Shown here one piece after another: positions 49,028-59,231 of a DNA stretch of 64,000 nucleotides. Position numbers and translations under genes: made by a program. This DNA comes from Phaseolus vulgaris. Its lineage: Eukaryota; Streptophyta; Magnoliopsida; Fabales; Fabaceae. Each line of letters opens with the position of its first letter. The stretch's first letter is position 1. The stretch covers positions 36,011,309 to 36,075,308 of the forward strand of contig NC_023751.2 of assembly GCF_000499845.2 (NCBI RefSeq), given 5' to 3'. The notes beneath the pieces are model-generated. The model was given only the letters and a program-made list of their open reading frames with translations. It was not told where the DNA came from and searched no databases.

Positions 49028-49599
49028 ATGTATGGGGGTACACACTAGCATAGGGGGTCCTTATAGCTGGTTATCCTGCTCCCGCTTGTCTTGAAGCCTG
49101 TACTTTATGTGCAGGTGTTGATTCTTGTATAAGGGTTGTGACATTCCTAAAGTATTCCTTTTTATTTATTTTATTCTTTGCCGATAAAAAAAATGACACA
49201 ATTAATATTAACATATTTCTATAACTCTTATATCCATATTCTTTAATAGATCTACAAAATAGTTTTACACCAGTATAGTCTCCTGCATATAATTTCCTCA
49301 CCTTATGTTGCTTCAACAGATTTGTTTTAACAAAAGAAAGGGCCCTGCATGTTAAAGCTTTCCTCTGATAGCAGTATACCCATGCCGTACTCCCATTCCA
49401 ATGGTGTAGCGGGCTTAGTCAGAACGTCTACCTCTGTTTTCTGCATCTGCAAAAAGAAAAGCCACCAACCCCATGAAGTATGTGAAAGAAGGTAGTGATG
49501 TCTATGACTGAAATCTACATTTGTGCAACCACATTTATGGAGCCATAGCCTACTTTGCCACCTGCTTTAATCCTACATGTTCTCCAAGGTGTTAAAAGT

Positions 49600-49790
49600 A
49601 TTGTTTTGTTGGGTCTATCATGTTATCTGTTATTAAACCGCTATTTGACCGTTTATAAATATATAGTCTTACATACAAGTTGACAGTCTCGATGTGAGGG
49701 AATATATTAAAAATCCTCACCTTATAAACCAGTTTTATAAAGTCGAGTTAAACTTAAAGTTAACTTCTTAAGTCCACTTGTCAAATTGTG
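49600..49790 (+). mobile_element. TRIM-like remnant
   Basis: GTTGGGTCTATCATGTTATC, then AAATCCTCACCTTATAAACC and GTCGAGTTAAACTTAAAGTT, recall the internal end and LTR body of the pieces at 31528-31690 and 32433-32640. Ends not defined. Confidence 0.5.
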
Positions 49791-49884
49791 TATCTTTCTC
49801 TTATCCCACATCCACATATTATCTTATTTATTTTGTGAATATTTTTACCAGTAATAATAAATAAATAAATAAATAAAAATCATT

Positions 49885-50975
49885 CACTACTACAAAATCA
49901 TTAAATAACATCTTTTTTTTTCAACAAAGAATAAATCAAATAAAATGAAACACTTTAGAGGTGTTTCAACACTTATACAGAAACTTCAGAAGTACCTCAA
50001 TCTTTATACAAAAATTGTTCAAAGTCAACCTATCTAACACCTAGCATTCAAACAAACTACAAACTCTACAGACCACCAAGTCAATCCTCAAATGAACGAC
50101 ACGATAAGCCACATCAACATAAATCACCATCTACCCTATTAGGACCTTTATAACCAGTATTTAGTCAAAACATAACACACAAAATAACCCATAATCTAAG
50201 ACAATTACAAAACAACATCTCTCACCCACAAACAAAACCCACAAAAACCACTCCAAATTGAACCTGCTTTCTTCAAGACCTGAAGAAATTTTACCTACCT
50301 ACTAACCTTCTCAGTAGCCACAATACCTGTTCATAGTCTCAACTACATACCACAAGAACTTGCACAAAAAACCAACGAACCTAACTGGGAGCCACAATCT
50401 CTTTTCATAACCACATTAGTAGTAACACAAAGACCCGCACACAACCAACAACCAACTCTACTCCTGCAACAAAGACTTGCACACCTCCAAACGGACCTAT
50501 GACCAAGGTTAGTAGCACCTGTTCCACACTCAAACAACAAAATTACACTAAAACAGTGTAAGTACAAAATTGCACTACCTTAGCTACAAGAGCATCCATC
50601 AAGTTGGTGAGCCCAACTTCAACCTTTCATTCTAATAGAAATCAAACAAGTCTTTGGATCCATACACCATTGGACATAGGTAAAGGATGTCAACCTTTCT
50701 TTACACGTGATCCACGACCACACCTTAAGTTGCGCCATAGTAAAAATCTCTGAGTTATCAACTCCACCATTCTTAAAAATGATGAGATTCATTTGCTTCC
50801 AAATTTTTCCAACCACAATAATCCACACACTTCCCCATATTCGATTAATATTCTGTGAACCTTATCCCAATTTAAACTACAAGAAATTGGATTTGACATC
50901 CCAATGATACATCGTAAATAACAACTAATTATTTTGTATATAAAATGGGTTTCTATTGAATGATTTTTTTTATTG
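49885..50975. mobile_element. CACTA-type miniature element split by a LINE
   Basis: Left end CACTACTACAAAATCATTAA at 49885; right part TTTCTATTGAATGATTTTTT ending TATTG at 50975. ATT flanks both sides (49882-49884 and 50976-50978). Without the LINE at 49911-50914 the element would be only about 85 bp. Confidence 0.65.
49911..50914 (-). mobile_element. 5'-truncated LINE, minus strand
   Basis: The + strand shows a T tract at 49912-49921, followed by the inverse of the usual LINE 3' end with a perfect 7-bp hairpin (GAAACAC/GTGTTTC, 49947-49967). Upstream on the minus strand, frame 50619-50828 reads WIIVVGKIWKQMNLIIFKNG and AQLKVWSWI, the conserved last coding stretch of this LINE group. TAAATAACA at 49902-49910 and 50915-50923 is the target duplication. 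Confidence 0.82.
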
Positions 50976-50978
50976 ATT

Positions 50979-51531
50979 GAATCCTTAATGATAAACTCAA
51001 TAAACACTTGATTTTACCAAAGGCAAAAATTCATAAATAATATTTAAAATTTAAAATTTGATAGTCAAAATAAATAAAAAAATCATCCAAAATTTTGTCA
51101 TACGTAATAGGTAAACACCACGATAGTTACCAATGTTATAAAAAAATAGTTCCACAATGAACTTAACTTCACTCTTTAAAGATTGTTTTATCGCTTTCTT
51201 CTGTTTTTCTTTTTTTCTAAAAAAATAATATAAATTTCAGTAACATGCTCAAGGAGAGGAAATAATAAACCTATTCTCTTTAGTAATTAGATTAACATCA
51301 AATTTGATTAAAACAAATAAAGTTTTAAGTAAAAATTAAAAAATAAATACTCTAAGATAAATTATACAGAATATTTATTAGTAACCTAGACAATGCCCAC
51401 CAAGTTGAGAATGGAGTGAGGAGTTGCGGAGGTGAAGGGGCATGTATGGTGGTTCTAAAGTGAGGGAAAATAAATTACAAATTGAAAAAAGATATTTTGA
51501 TGACCAACCTTTTCTACAACAAGATCACAAC
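50979..51531. other. Intergenic DNA, no gene seen
   Basis: AT-rich sequence between two transposons. The minus-strand frame 51455-51727 runs into the CACTA element and is not a gene. Confidence 0.5.
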
Positions 51532-51777
51532 TACCACTACAAGAAAATAATAATTTAGTCACCGAATTCAGCGACCGAAAGTGAGTGGTTGCAATTTGCG
51601 ATCGAAATAGCCATTGAATACCTTCAGTATCAAATTTGCAACCGAAATAGCGATCAAATGAATTGTTAATGATGTTCGTAAGTTTAGCGACCGAATCAGC
51701 GACGGAAAATGAGAGTGACAAAACCATCGGTCGCTAAAGTGGTGACTGTTTTGAATAAATTAGGAAAAATATATCTG

Positions 51778-52160
51778 CGACCGAATTAGCAACCAAAAAT
51801 GTTTATTTTTTAGCTACAGATTTTATTTCGGTCGCTAAATGTAATTACTTATTTCAGCCACCGAATCAGCTACCAAATATGTTTATTTTTTAGTCACCAA
51901 TTTTATTTTGGTCGTTGAATGTAATTACTTATTTTAGCCACCAAATCAGCCACCAAATATGTTTATTTTTTAGCCACCGATTTTCTTTCGGTCGCTAAAT
52001 GTAATTGTTTATTTTTGTCACCAAATCAGTCATCGAATATGTTTATTTTTAGCCACCGTTTTTTTTTTCGGTCGCTAAATGTAATTGTTTATTTCAATCA
52101 CCAAAGCAACCACCAAATATGTTTTTATTTAGTCACCGATTTTCTTTTGGTCGCTAATGC
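51778..52160. repeat. Subterminal tandem repeat, about 80 bp, nearly five copies
   Basis: Units built on CCACCGAATCAGC, ATGTTTATTTTTTAG and TTTCGGTCGCTAAATGTAAT recur every 80-81 bases inside the left part of the CACTA element. Confidence 0.88.
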
Positions 52161-52169
52161 TAATAATAA

Positions 52170-52860
52170 TAATAATTTCCTCTCTTGTCCTCTCTTACGT
52201 TTCTGTTTCACACACTCAAACCATCTTCCAAACCCCAATTTATGTCTTCATTTTCCTTCTCGTCCCCCAAACCTCTTTGTGCACATTCTTCTTCTCTGCC
52301 AATTCCATGACCGTCGGCGCTATGGCGAAGGCTGCCGGAACAGCAGTGACTATGTACCTCTTATTCAGGTGAAGGAAGAAGGCCGAAGAGGAATGGTCGA
52401 GAGCGCGGACCTTGAGGGGGAAGCCAGCTCAGGCGCCAGCGAATCTGTTCGAATCGATCGTGACGTTGTAGGAGACGCTGAGGTTCACTTACTCCGAGAC
52501 TATTGGGAAATGGCCAATCGCAGACTTGGCATTCGGTATCCATTCCTTCATGCGCAAATAGGTCGACTCAATTTTGGGTTTGAAACTTGAAACACTTGTA
52601 GGGTGATGCAGTTGCGAGTGTGTGTGGTGGAAGCGGTTGTGTGGAGTTGAAGGGCCCTGAAGTTGTAGCTGACTTAGAGAAACTATTGAGGTTGTTGACT
52701 CTGTGCATGCTTTTCTCCAAGAAACTGTTTCCCCAGTTTTTAGATTCTGTTGGATTCTCGCAGGACCATGTCCTTCTCCACAGCCCCAAAGTTGAGGTAG
52801 GTACCTTCTCTTATAATTTTGTCTTTTTTTAGGTTCTCTATGTAGAACTTAAGTAGCTTA
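52170..52860 (+). pseudogene. Captured fragment of a class 3 lipase (diacylglycerol lipase-like) gene
   Basis: The frame from 52307 reads MTVGAMAKAAGTAVTMYLLF, then after one stop KAEEEWSRARTLRGKPAQAP, then ETLRFTYSETIGKWPIADLA. A second exon (from about 52602) reads VASVCGGSGCVELKGPEVVA and LLRLLTLCMLFSKKLFPQFL. These match, from memory, the N-terminal region of plant lipases with a mono/diacylglycerol lipase N-terminal domain followed by Lipase_3. The catalytic Ser region is not included. A shrunken intron (GTCGAC..TTGTAG, 52562-52601) separates the exons, and the fragment runs into a further intron after GAG/GTAGGT near 52797. The capture therefore came from genomic DNA, not mRNA. In-frame stops near 52370 and 52469 make it non-coding. 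A probable leader starts near 52170. Confidence 0.82.
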
Positions 52861-53326
52861 ATACAAATGTTATTGTTACTTCAATATCTGCTTCATTAGT
52901 TTTAAGCTGCAGCATAGGTTTCTATTTTATATGCTTGGTTTTATTGTATTTAAAATTGGATTACTAACACTAAATTTGCATTAGTGTAAACTAATAAATA
53001 ACATCCGTAAATGGTGGTCGCTAATTTGGTTCCTGGATTTTGGTGACCAAATTTTCTACGACCAATTTAGTCACTGAAAATGGTAGTCGCAAATTTGGTT
53101 CCTAAATTTTGGTGACCAAATTTTCTGCGACCGATTCAGCCACCAAAAATTTCAGTCGCAAATATGTGACCACTTTATAATTCGGTCGCTAAATGCTTGC
53201 GACTAGGGTTTTCGTTTCCATCTTTATTTGGTGGTCATTTTGGTCGCAAATATGTTTAGTGACCGATTATACTGTTTTAGCGACCGAATTTGGTGGTCGC
53301 TAAAAGTGATTTTTTTTGTAGTGTAC

Positions 53327-53734
53327 TTTTTAATACTAAAATATTGAATTAAAATATTTAACTAAAATATAAATTAAAGTATTCAATTAAAACTTGATAA
53401 AAAAAAAGGGTGGTAGATGATTGTATAAAAAAATTGGAATTTAAAAGTTTGATGAGATTAGTTTTATGAGGAAATATGAAAAATCATGACATTAGTTTTA
53501 TGTAATAAAACATAATAATGATATCCACTATATACCATTTTATACATCTATCCATATCTATATTTTTGTTAGCCTATTCAAATATAATACTTTTTTTAGT
53601 CATCCTTATATTTTTATAAACTTTTTAAGTATAAAAGAATCATTTTACTGCTAAGTCATGACTTGACTATAATATTTATAATTAACTTAGTTTAAGTAAA
53701 TTTTTACTTTTAAATATGATCTAATTAAATTTAT
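53327..53734. other. Intergenic DNA, no gene seen
   Basis: AT-rich spacer between two CACTA-type elements. Confidence 0.5.
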
Positions 53735-53737
53735 TAT

Positions 53738-54020
53738 CACTACACGAAAATGGTCCAATAACAACTAAATTTAGATTTTAAATTAGTTTATAAAAAAATA
53801 TTAGAGACTAATTTAGAATATAAATAATTAATAGTTAAATTCTAGGTAGCTAATATTAGATACCAATTTAGAAACTACTTTATAAATCTTTATTAATAAT
53901 AGAAACTACTTTACATAATAATAAATTTTTAGTTTATAAAATAATTTTTAATTTAGTAAATATAGTAATTAATTATTTTGGTCTCAAAAATTAGTTTTTA
54001 TTTAATAATTTTTTTTAATG
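53738..54020. mobile_element. CACTA-type miniature element, 283 bp
   Basis: Left end CACTACACGAAAATGGTCCA; right end TAATTTTTTTTAATG. Flanked by TAT at 53735-53737 and 54021-54023. The internal AGAGACTAATTTAGAATATA and TAGATACCAATTTAGAAACT blocks are shared with the elements at 8796-9579. Confidence 0.85.
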
Positions 54021-54227
54021 TATGATCGAAAATTAATTATTTTAATTATAATATAAATTTAATGTGGAAAATATATTTATTCCTATTTCCCATTGGTTTT
54101 CATTTAAGTTCAAAACTAAAACTAATTTACCTCCTTTTAACTTTTTTTTTTTCTAAAAGAATAACATGTTTCAATTATTACTAAAGTTGATATCCTAACT
54201 AGCCTAACCATTAATATTCATTTATCA

Positions 54228-54400
54228 TTTCTTTTATCAATAAGAAATAATTAAATTAAACTACTCACTTAATGGTGTTCAATCCTTATGCAGATAAGAT
54301 AAAGAGAAAACAAAGATAACCTTTCCACATACCTAACAAAAATTCAAACGGAAGCACCTAGTGCCTACCCCAACCCACCCAACTAAAGTGAAACAGAAAT
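54228..54400 (-). mobile_element. LINE 3' tail, minus strand
   Basis: Read on the minus strand: TCTGCATAAGGATTGAACAC, then AAGTGAGTAG, then a T-rich stretch and TTATTGATAAAAGA. This matches other LINE 3' ends here. Upstream 3' UTR sequence extends to about 54400. No coding part. Confidence 0.55.
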
Positions 54401-55889
54401 ATTCATTTATCATGTGCAACATGTTAAAATATGAGGAAAGAAAAGATAATATAAACGATATAGTTATTTATTCAAGTAATGGGTTGAGATTGGTGTGAGT
54501 GAGATGCAAAACAAAATATTTTTACCCTATAACACTTAAGCAATGAATATCATCACTAATAGACGCTATAACTAGATGGTTCTATTAGACCAGCTAACAA
54601 AAAAAGTAGACAGTTTATCTAGATAGTCTATCATAACTACTAGACTATTTAATAGAATGTCTATGACAATTAGATTGTCTAATAGGATCTTTTCTGATAA
54701 AAAAAATAATAGGACCACCTTATAAGTCCTAAACACTCAACCTTTAAGTTCTAGTCATTCAATCACAAACTTTTAATCCTAAATATTAAACTACCAACCC
54801 TAAACTCTAATTCTAATCAATAAAACATCAACCTAAACTCTAAACATGCATGTAATTTTACTTATTTTTATTTTTAAACCTACATTTTATTTTTTAATAA
54901 TTAATTATCCCACAACACATTTTTAATCAATTTTTTTTTATCATTTCATGCTAACTAAAAAAAAAAACTCAATATCATAAGGATGACGACTTAGGAGTGA
55001 CACTTCTTAATTACCAACTATTTAGATTCTAAAGTTGGTAACTAAAATATTGGTAGTTAATTTTAAAATTATTTATCAATAATATAAACTAATTTAGATA
55101 CTAATAATTTTTTTAGTCTCTAAAATAATATCTAATTTAATTAAAATATCAACTTATTATTTTTGTCTCTAAAATTAGTTTCTATTTAATGATTTTTTGG
55201 TAATGTATATAATACAGTCTTAAAATTATTTTCAAATAAGAATTTTCACAGTAAAGTTATATTAATTTAAATCTAAAATGTTACTGGACATATTTAAATT
55301 GAAATACATTTATTTGGTATCATTTAATATGTATTAATTCAACTATGGACATACTTATTTAATTACATTTATTTTGTCGCATTTAATATGTATTAATTCA
55401 ACTATAGTTTCAAATTTTTATCTTATATTATGTTATTTTTTCTATATTTTAAAAAAAAGACAAATATCCCGAGGGTGAAGTACTAGTAATAATGCAAGAA
55501 TAAGGTCTTTCTTTTTAGTTCAACTTTATGTCATTGAATACACATTTTGGAGTACTTATTAAAAACGAACAATTTTAGGAATTATTTTTAGAAGAATTTA
55601 TTGAAATTTGTATAAACTAATTAATTCATTAATTAATTATAATTTTAAAAAATTTCATTTACTTTTTTCATAAGGATATTTTAAAAAAAAAATCTGGGTA
55701 AACTAACATAAATTATCGAATGCAAAACATATCTTGAAATTGTATTTTCTGCTTTGAATTTTATTTTGACGGTCGTGTACTATAAATAGCCAAGCAAGTT
55801 GAGTGGTTCAGTAGCTGGAAAGTGCAATAGCTGCCAAAGCCATAGCCCTAGCCATGGAGTAAACAAGGAATACAAAAAGAATCCTCTAG
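54401..55889. other. Intergenic DNA with a CACTA remnant
   Basis: AT-rich. Between 55003 and 55205 lies the right half of a CACTA-type miniature element (TTAGTCTCTAAAATAATATC and TTAGTTTCTATTTAATGATT ending GGTAATG). The left end is not recognisable. Otherwise nothing seen. Confidence 0.5.
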
Positions 55890-57272
55890 GTGCCAAAGCC
55901 GCCACCACCACCTTAGGAAAGTTTGGAACTTAGTGTAATAGGGTAATAATTCAGAGACAAAGGAAGGTAGGTAGGTAGTTGGAGATGAAATAAATTAAGT
56001 TTTGGGAGGATAAGTGGGTGGATAATGAATCCCTAAAGCAAAAGTTTTCTAGGTTGTTCTCAGTCTCTTTATGTTGGTCGCACTTTATCACATGTTGGTG
56101 TTTGGAATGACAATTATTGGTTGTGGAAGTTGGGATTGAGAAAGACTATTTTTGTGTGGGAATCTAGTTAAGCTGATAAACTCTTGCAGTTGTTGGATAA
56201 TAAGAGGTTAGTGAAAGAGGGTGAAGGCATGACTGACAAGTTGATTTGGATGGATACATGTCTACAATTTACATGGTGAAGGCAGTTTATAATCATCTAA
56301 AGGGGTTGAGCAAGGTGGTGTTGGGGATTTTCTTGCGGAATTTTGGAAGTTAAAGATTTTCCCTTCAAGGAAAGTTACAGCTTGGAGGGTGTTGAATAAT
56401 ACAATTGCTACTAAGGGTCTTAGTTCTGGTAAGTAACTTTTTCCCATTATGCGGCGAGGAAGTGGATACGGTAAATAATCTATTCTTTGAGTGTAAGGTT
56501 TCTTGGAGAATTTGGGGTCTCTGTTTTTAATGGCTTGGGTTTTGCTCGGTGTTTCATTTTGATGCACAAATGAATTTCATGTTGTTTAAGCTTGCAGGTC
56601 TGAAGGAAGTTGTCAATAGATGTTGGGGGATTTGGGTAGCAATTGTATGTGAAATATAGAATCATATGAATAAATGTATTTTTAAGAATGGGAGAGTAGA
56701 TCTTTTGGAGGTTTTTAGTGTGGCTCAAAGGAAATCTTGGTCTTGGGTTACAGTCAAGGAAAGATTAGCATACTTTTCTTATTCGAATTGGTGTTTGGAT
56801 CCCCTGTGTTGTATAAAGTATTTGAAAAAAAAGATGTTTTGCAAACTGTTGTAGTTATTTGTCCAGGACTGATATATTTTTTTGTGTAGGTTCTTGTTTC
56901 TACTATTGGAGTGGTTATGAAAAGAGAATGTGGCTCCCAATCAAGTTAGTATGTTGGTGATGATATCTGATTGTCTTGTAATCTGGAGTCTTGTTATTGT
57001 GGTTTTCTTGTTACTAGGGGTTGTTTTTGTGCGTATTGTGGTTTTCCCTCTTTTGAATGAAGATTGGATATAAGGGTTTTGATAGCATTTTATGAGGGTT
57101 GCTGAATTCTTTTGATGTGACCTATCCTCTTTTTCCATGTATCTTTGAGAATTGGTTTGTTGTTCTGTAGAGTCTGATGGTGTTGAGTATGTTGGTCTGA
57201 CCATTTTTTGTATAAAGGTTGAGACATTCCTGAAATGTCTCTTTTAATTTTATTTATTCTTTGTTGATAAAA
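55890..57272 (+). mobile_element. Decayed 5'-truncated LINE
   Basis: A frame near 55990-56070 reads FWEDKWVDNESLKQKFSRLF. Next comes a zf-RVT-like segment near 56340-56410 (KIFPSRKVTAWRVLNNTIAT), and a last coding stretch near 56660-56800 (MNKCIFKNGRVDLLEVFSVA). The 3' UTR ends TTGTTGATAAAAAG, with a perfect 7-bp hairpin GAGACAT/ATGTCTC at 57221-57241. Many stops. The 5' limit is approximate; AAAAAGAATCCTCT near 55876 resembles the sequence after the tail and could be a worn target duplication. Confidence 0.75.
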
Positions 57273-57411
57273 AGAAATCATCTTCTTCAACTTTTGTTTC
57301 ATTATGGTTTAGATGATGCATTAGACTATTTACTAGTAGGGTTTTATACGGTATAAAATAGTCTAGTTATATATTTTACTTTTATACTTAAAATTTATAA
57401 ATAGTTATTTG

Positions 57412-57442
<31 letters not shown>

Positions 57443-57798
57443 TTTATAATTGTGTCTAAGATAATTTATACTCTTAACTTAGTAGTTTTTCTCTTTTAAA
57501 TATCATATTCGAACCTAAAAGTTGGTATCATCTATTAAAGAAATACTTCTTCTTAAAGATAGGTTACAATAAGTTAAAAATGTTAGGTTTTTTTTTAAGA
57601 ATGCAGAGTTACAATCATTTACAAAAGGCTGATGAGATCAGGGAAAGTGGAAACAGTACCCATTTCACAGCACTCACAATATCACATTTTTTAAATTAAA
57701 ATAAATATTTCACATTTTTTTTCTCACTGTAGTAAAATTCAGTTTCATATCCTTTTTAAATAATTTTTTTATGATAAATTTTCATGTTATACATCATT
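57273..57798. other. Spacer between two LINEs
   Basis: AT-rich, contains the TA microsatellite. No gene seen. Confidence 0.5.
57416..57442. repeat. (TA)13 microsatellite
   Basis: Thirteen TA units. Confidence 0.95.
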
Positions 57799-58833
57799 TG
57801 AAGGCTATTCTGCACTGTTTTGAATTAGCCTCTGATTTGAAGGTTAATTTCTCAAAAAGTAGAATTGGAGGGGTGAGGGTTGATCATACTGTAATTCAGC
57901 AGTATGCTGCAATCCTTAATTGTGAAGTGATGAAAACTCCCTTCAAATATCTTGGGTTGCTCGTGGGGAGTCACAAACAAGTCTCGTTTTGGGATGGTGT
58001 ATTAGAAAGAGTTAAAAGCAGGTTGGGTAGATGGAAAGGCAGATTTCTCTTGTTGGCAGGAAGAGTGTGTCTTATTAAGTCAGTGTTTTCTGCCATTCCG
58101 TTGTTTTATTTATCCATGTACAAACTGTCTGTTGCTATGTTAAAGGAGTTTGAAAAGGTACAGAGAAGGTTTTTGTGGGGATGGGGAGATGAAGGAAGGA
58201 AAGTAGCGTGGGTCTCATGGAAAAAGGTGTGCGAGCGTAGAGAAGCTGGTGGTCTTGGAATTTTGAATTTAAGACTTTTCAATAAGGCACTGCTGGGAAA
58301 GTGGATTTGGCGTCTGGAGACTGAGAAGGATGGTCTGTGGAAAGAAATTCTTGAATCTAAATACGGAGGCTGGAGAAATTTGCAAGAACAAAGGAGTAAT
58401 GCTAAGGATTCCAGTTGGTGGAGAGACTTGAAGGGGGTTTGGGGATGGAGGATTGGGGTAAATCTTTTGAGAATTGTTGCGAGTGGAGAGTGGGAGACGG
58501 GAAGGATATTCTGTTTTGGAAAGATGTTTGGGTGGACAATGAAGATCTGAAAAGTAAATTCCCAAAGATTGTTAATAAAGAAGGTAGTTTACAGTCTTGT
58601 AGGGAGTGGGTTAATGATAGATGGGAGTGGAGGTTAATTTGGAGGAGAGATCTGTTTGATCGGGAAATGTACCAGGAAGTCCAGCTGTTACAAGAAGTGC
58701 ATGGAAAGACCCCTATCATGAATTCTGTAGATAGGCGGGTTTGGAAGGCTGGTAAGGATAATGGTTTCTCGGTAAAATCTGCCTATGCTCTTTTAAGAGG
58801 CCCTGTGGAGAGAAAAAGTGTGTTTGTCTTTCT

Positions 58834-59152
58834 TGTTGATTTTGGCTTAATCCCAAGTCCCACATCGGTGGGTTCATTGTTTGGGAAGGAGGTTTGGGGG
58901 TTATAAATTAAACTCTTCTCCTTCACTGTTAAATATCCCAATTTGTAATATCTTCTCTCATAGTAATAAAAGTGAGCTGTTTTTGCTGTGCTCGGAGATT
59001 AGGCTAAACAGGCCGAACTCCGTTAACAATTTTCGGGTGTGTTCTTTCCTCTTTATCTCTTTTATTATTCCGCTTTATTTATTCAATATTATTTGTCGGG
59101 TAGCTCTGTTAGGGTTTTGTTTTAGTGGGAAAATTACCCGTTTTTCCCAACA
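58834..59152 (+). repeat. 5' LTR of the copia element
   Basis: 319 bp, TG..CA ends. TATA-like TTATAAAT at 58901-58908 and AATAAA at 58965-58970 fit promoter and polyadenylation signals within the LTR. Confidence 0.95.
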
Positions 59153-59154
59153 AG

Positions 59155-59168
59155 TGGTATCAAGAGCC
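59155..59168 (+). promoter_or_regulatory. Primer binding site of the copia element
   Basis: TGGTATCAAGAGCC, two bases after the LTR, complements the 3' end of initiator methionine tRNA with one extra A, as in many plant copia elements. It primes minus-strand DNA synthesis. Confidence 0.88.
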
Positions 59169-59231
59169 GAAGGTTCGCCTTGGGTTGTTTGAAATTATTT
59201 GTAATATTGAATATTATATTGTGAGTCTGTA

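Larger units (their letters stand above)
47811..49192 (+). mobile_element. LINE 3' fragment, outermost of a nest of three
   Basis: Sequence up to 47926 and from 49044 on belongs to one element, which ends GCCGATAAAAAAAATG at 49182-49193 after a T-rich 3' tail. It was split by a second element at 47927-49027. The 5' limit is unclear and no target duplication was found for this outer copy. Confidence 0.6.
51535..53323. mobile_element. Non-autonomous CACTA transposon with captured gene fragment
   Basis: 1789 bp. Left end CACTACAAGAAAATAATAAT; right end, inverted, CACTACAAAAAAAATCAC. The flanks carry TAC (51532-51534 and 53324-53326), the 3-bp CACTA target duplication. Both subterminal regions are packed with short motifs of the GCGACCGAA and TTCGGTCGC type in both orientations, as is usual where CACTA transposase binds. 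No transposase is encoded. The middle (about 52170-52860) is GC-richer and is a piece of a host lipase gene, listed separately. Confidence 0.92.

Noticed and set aside
52015..52590. 191-codon frame as a real gene
   Set aside because: Starts in CACTA subterminal repeats and crosses the captured lipase leader in the wrong frame; the lipase-like frame is a different one and has stops.
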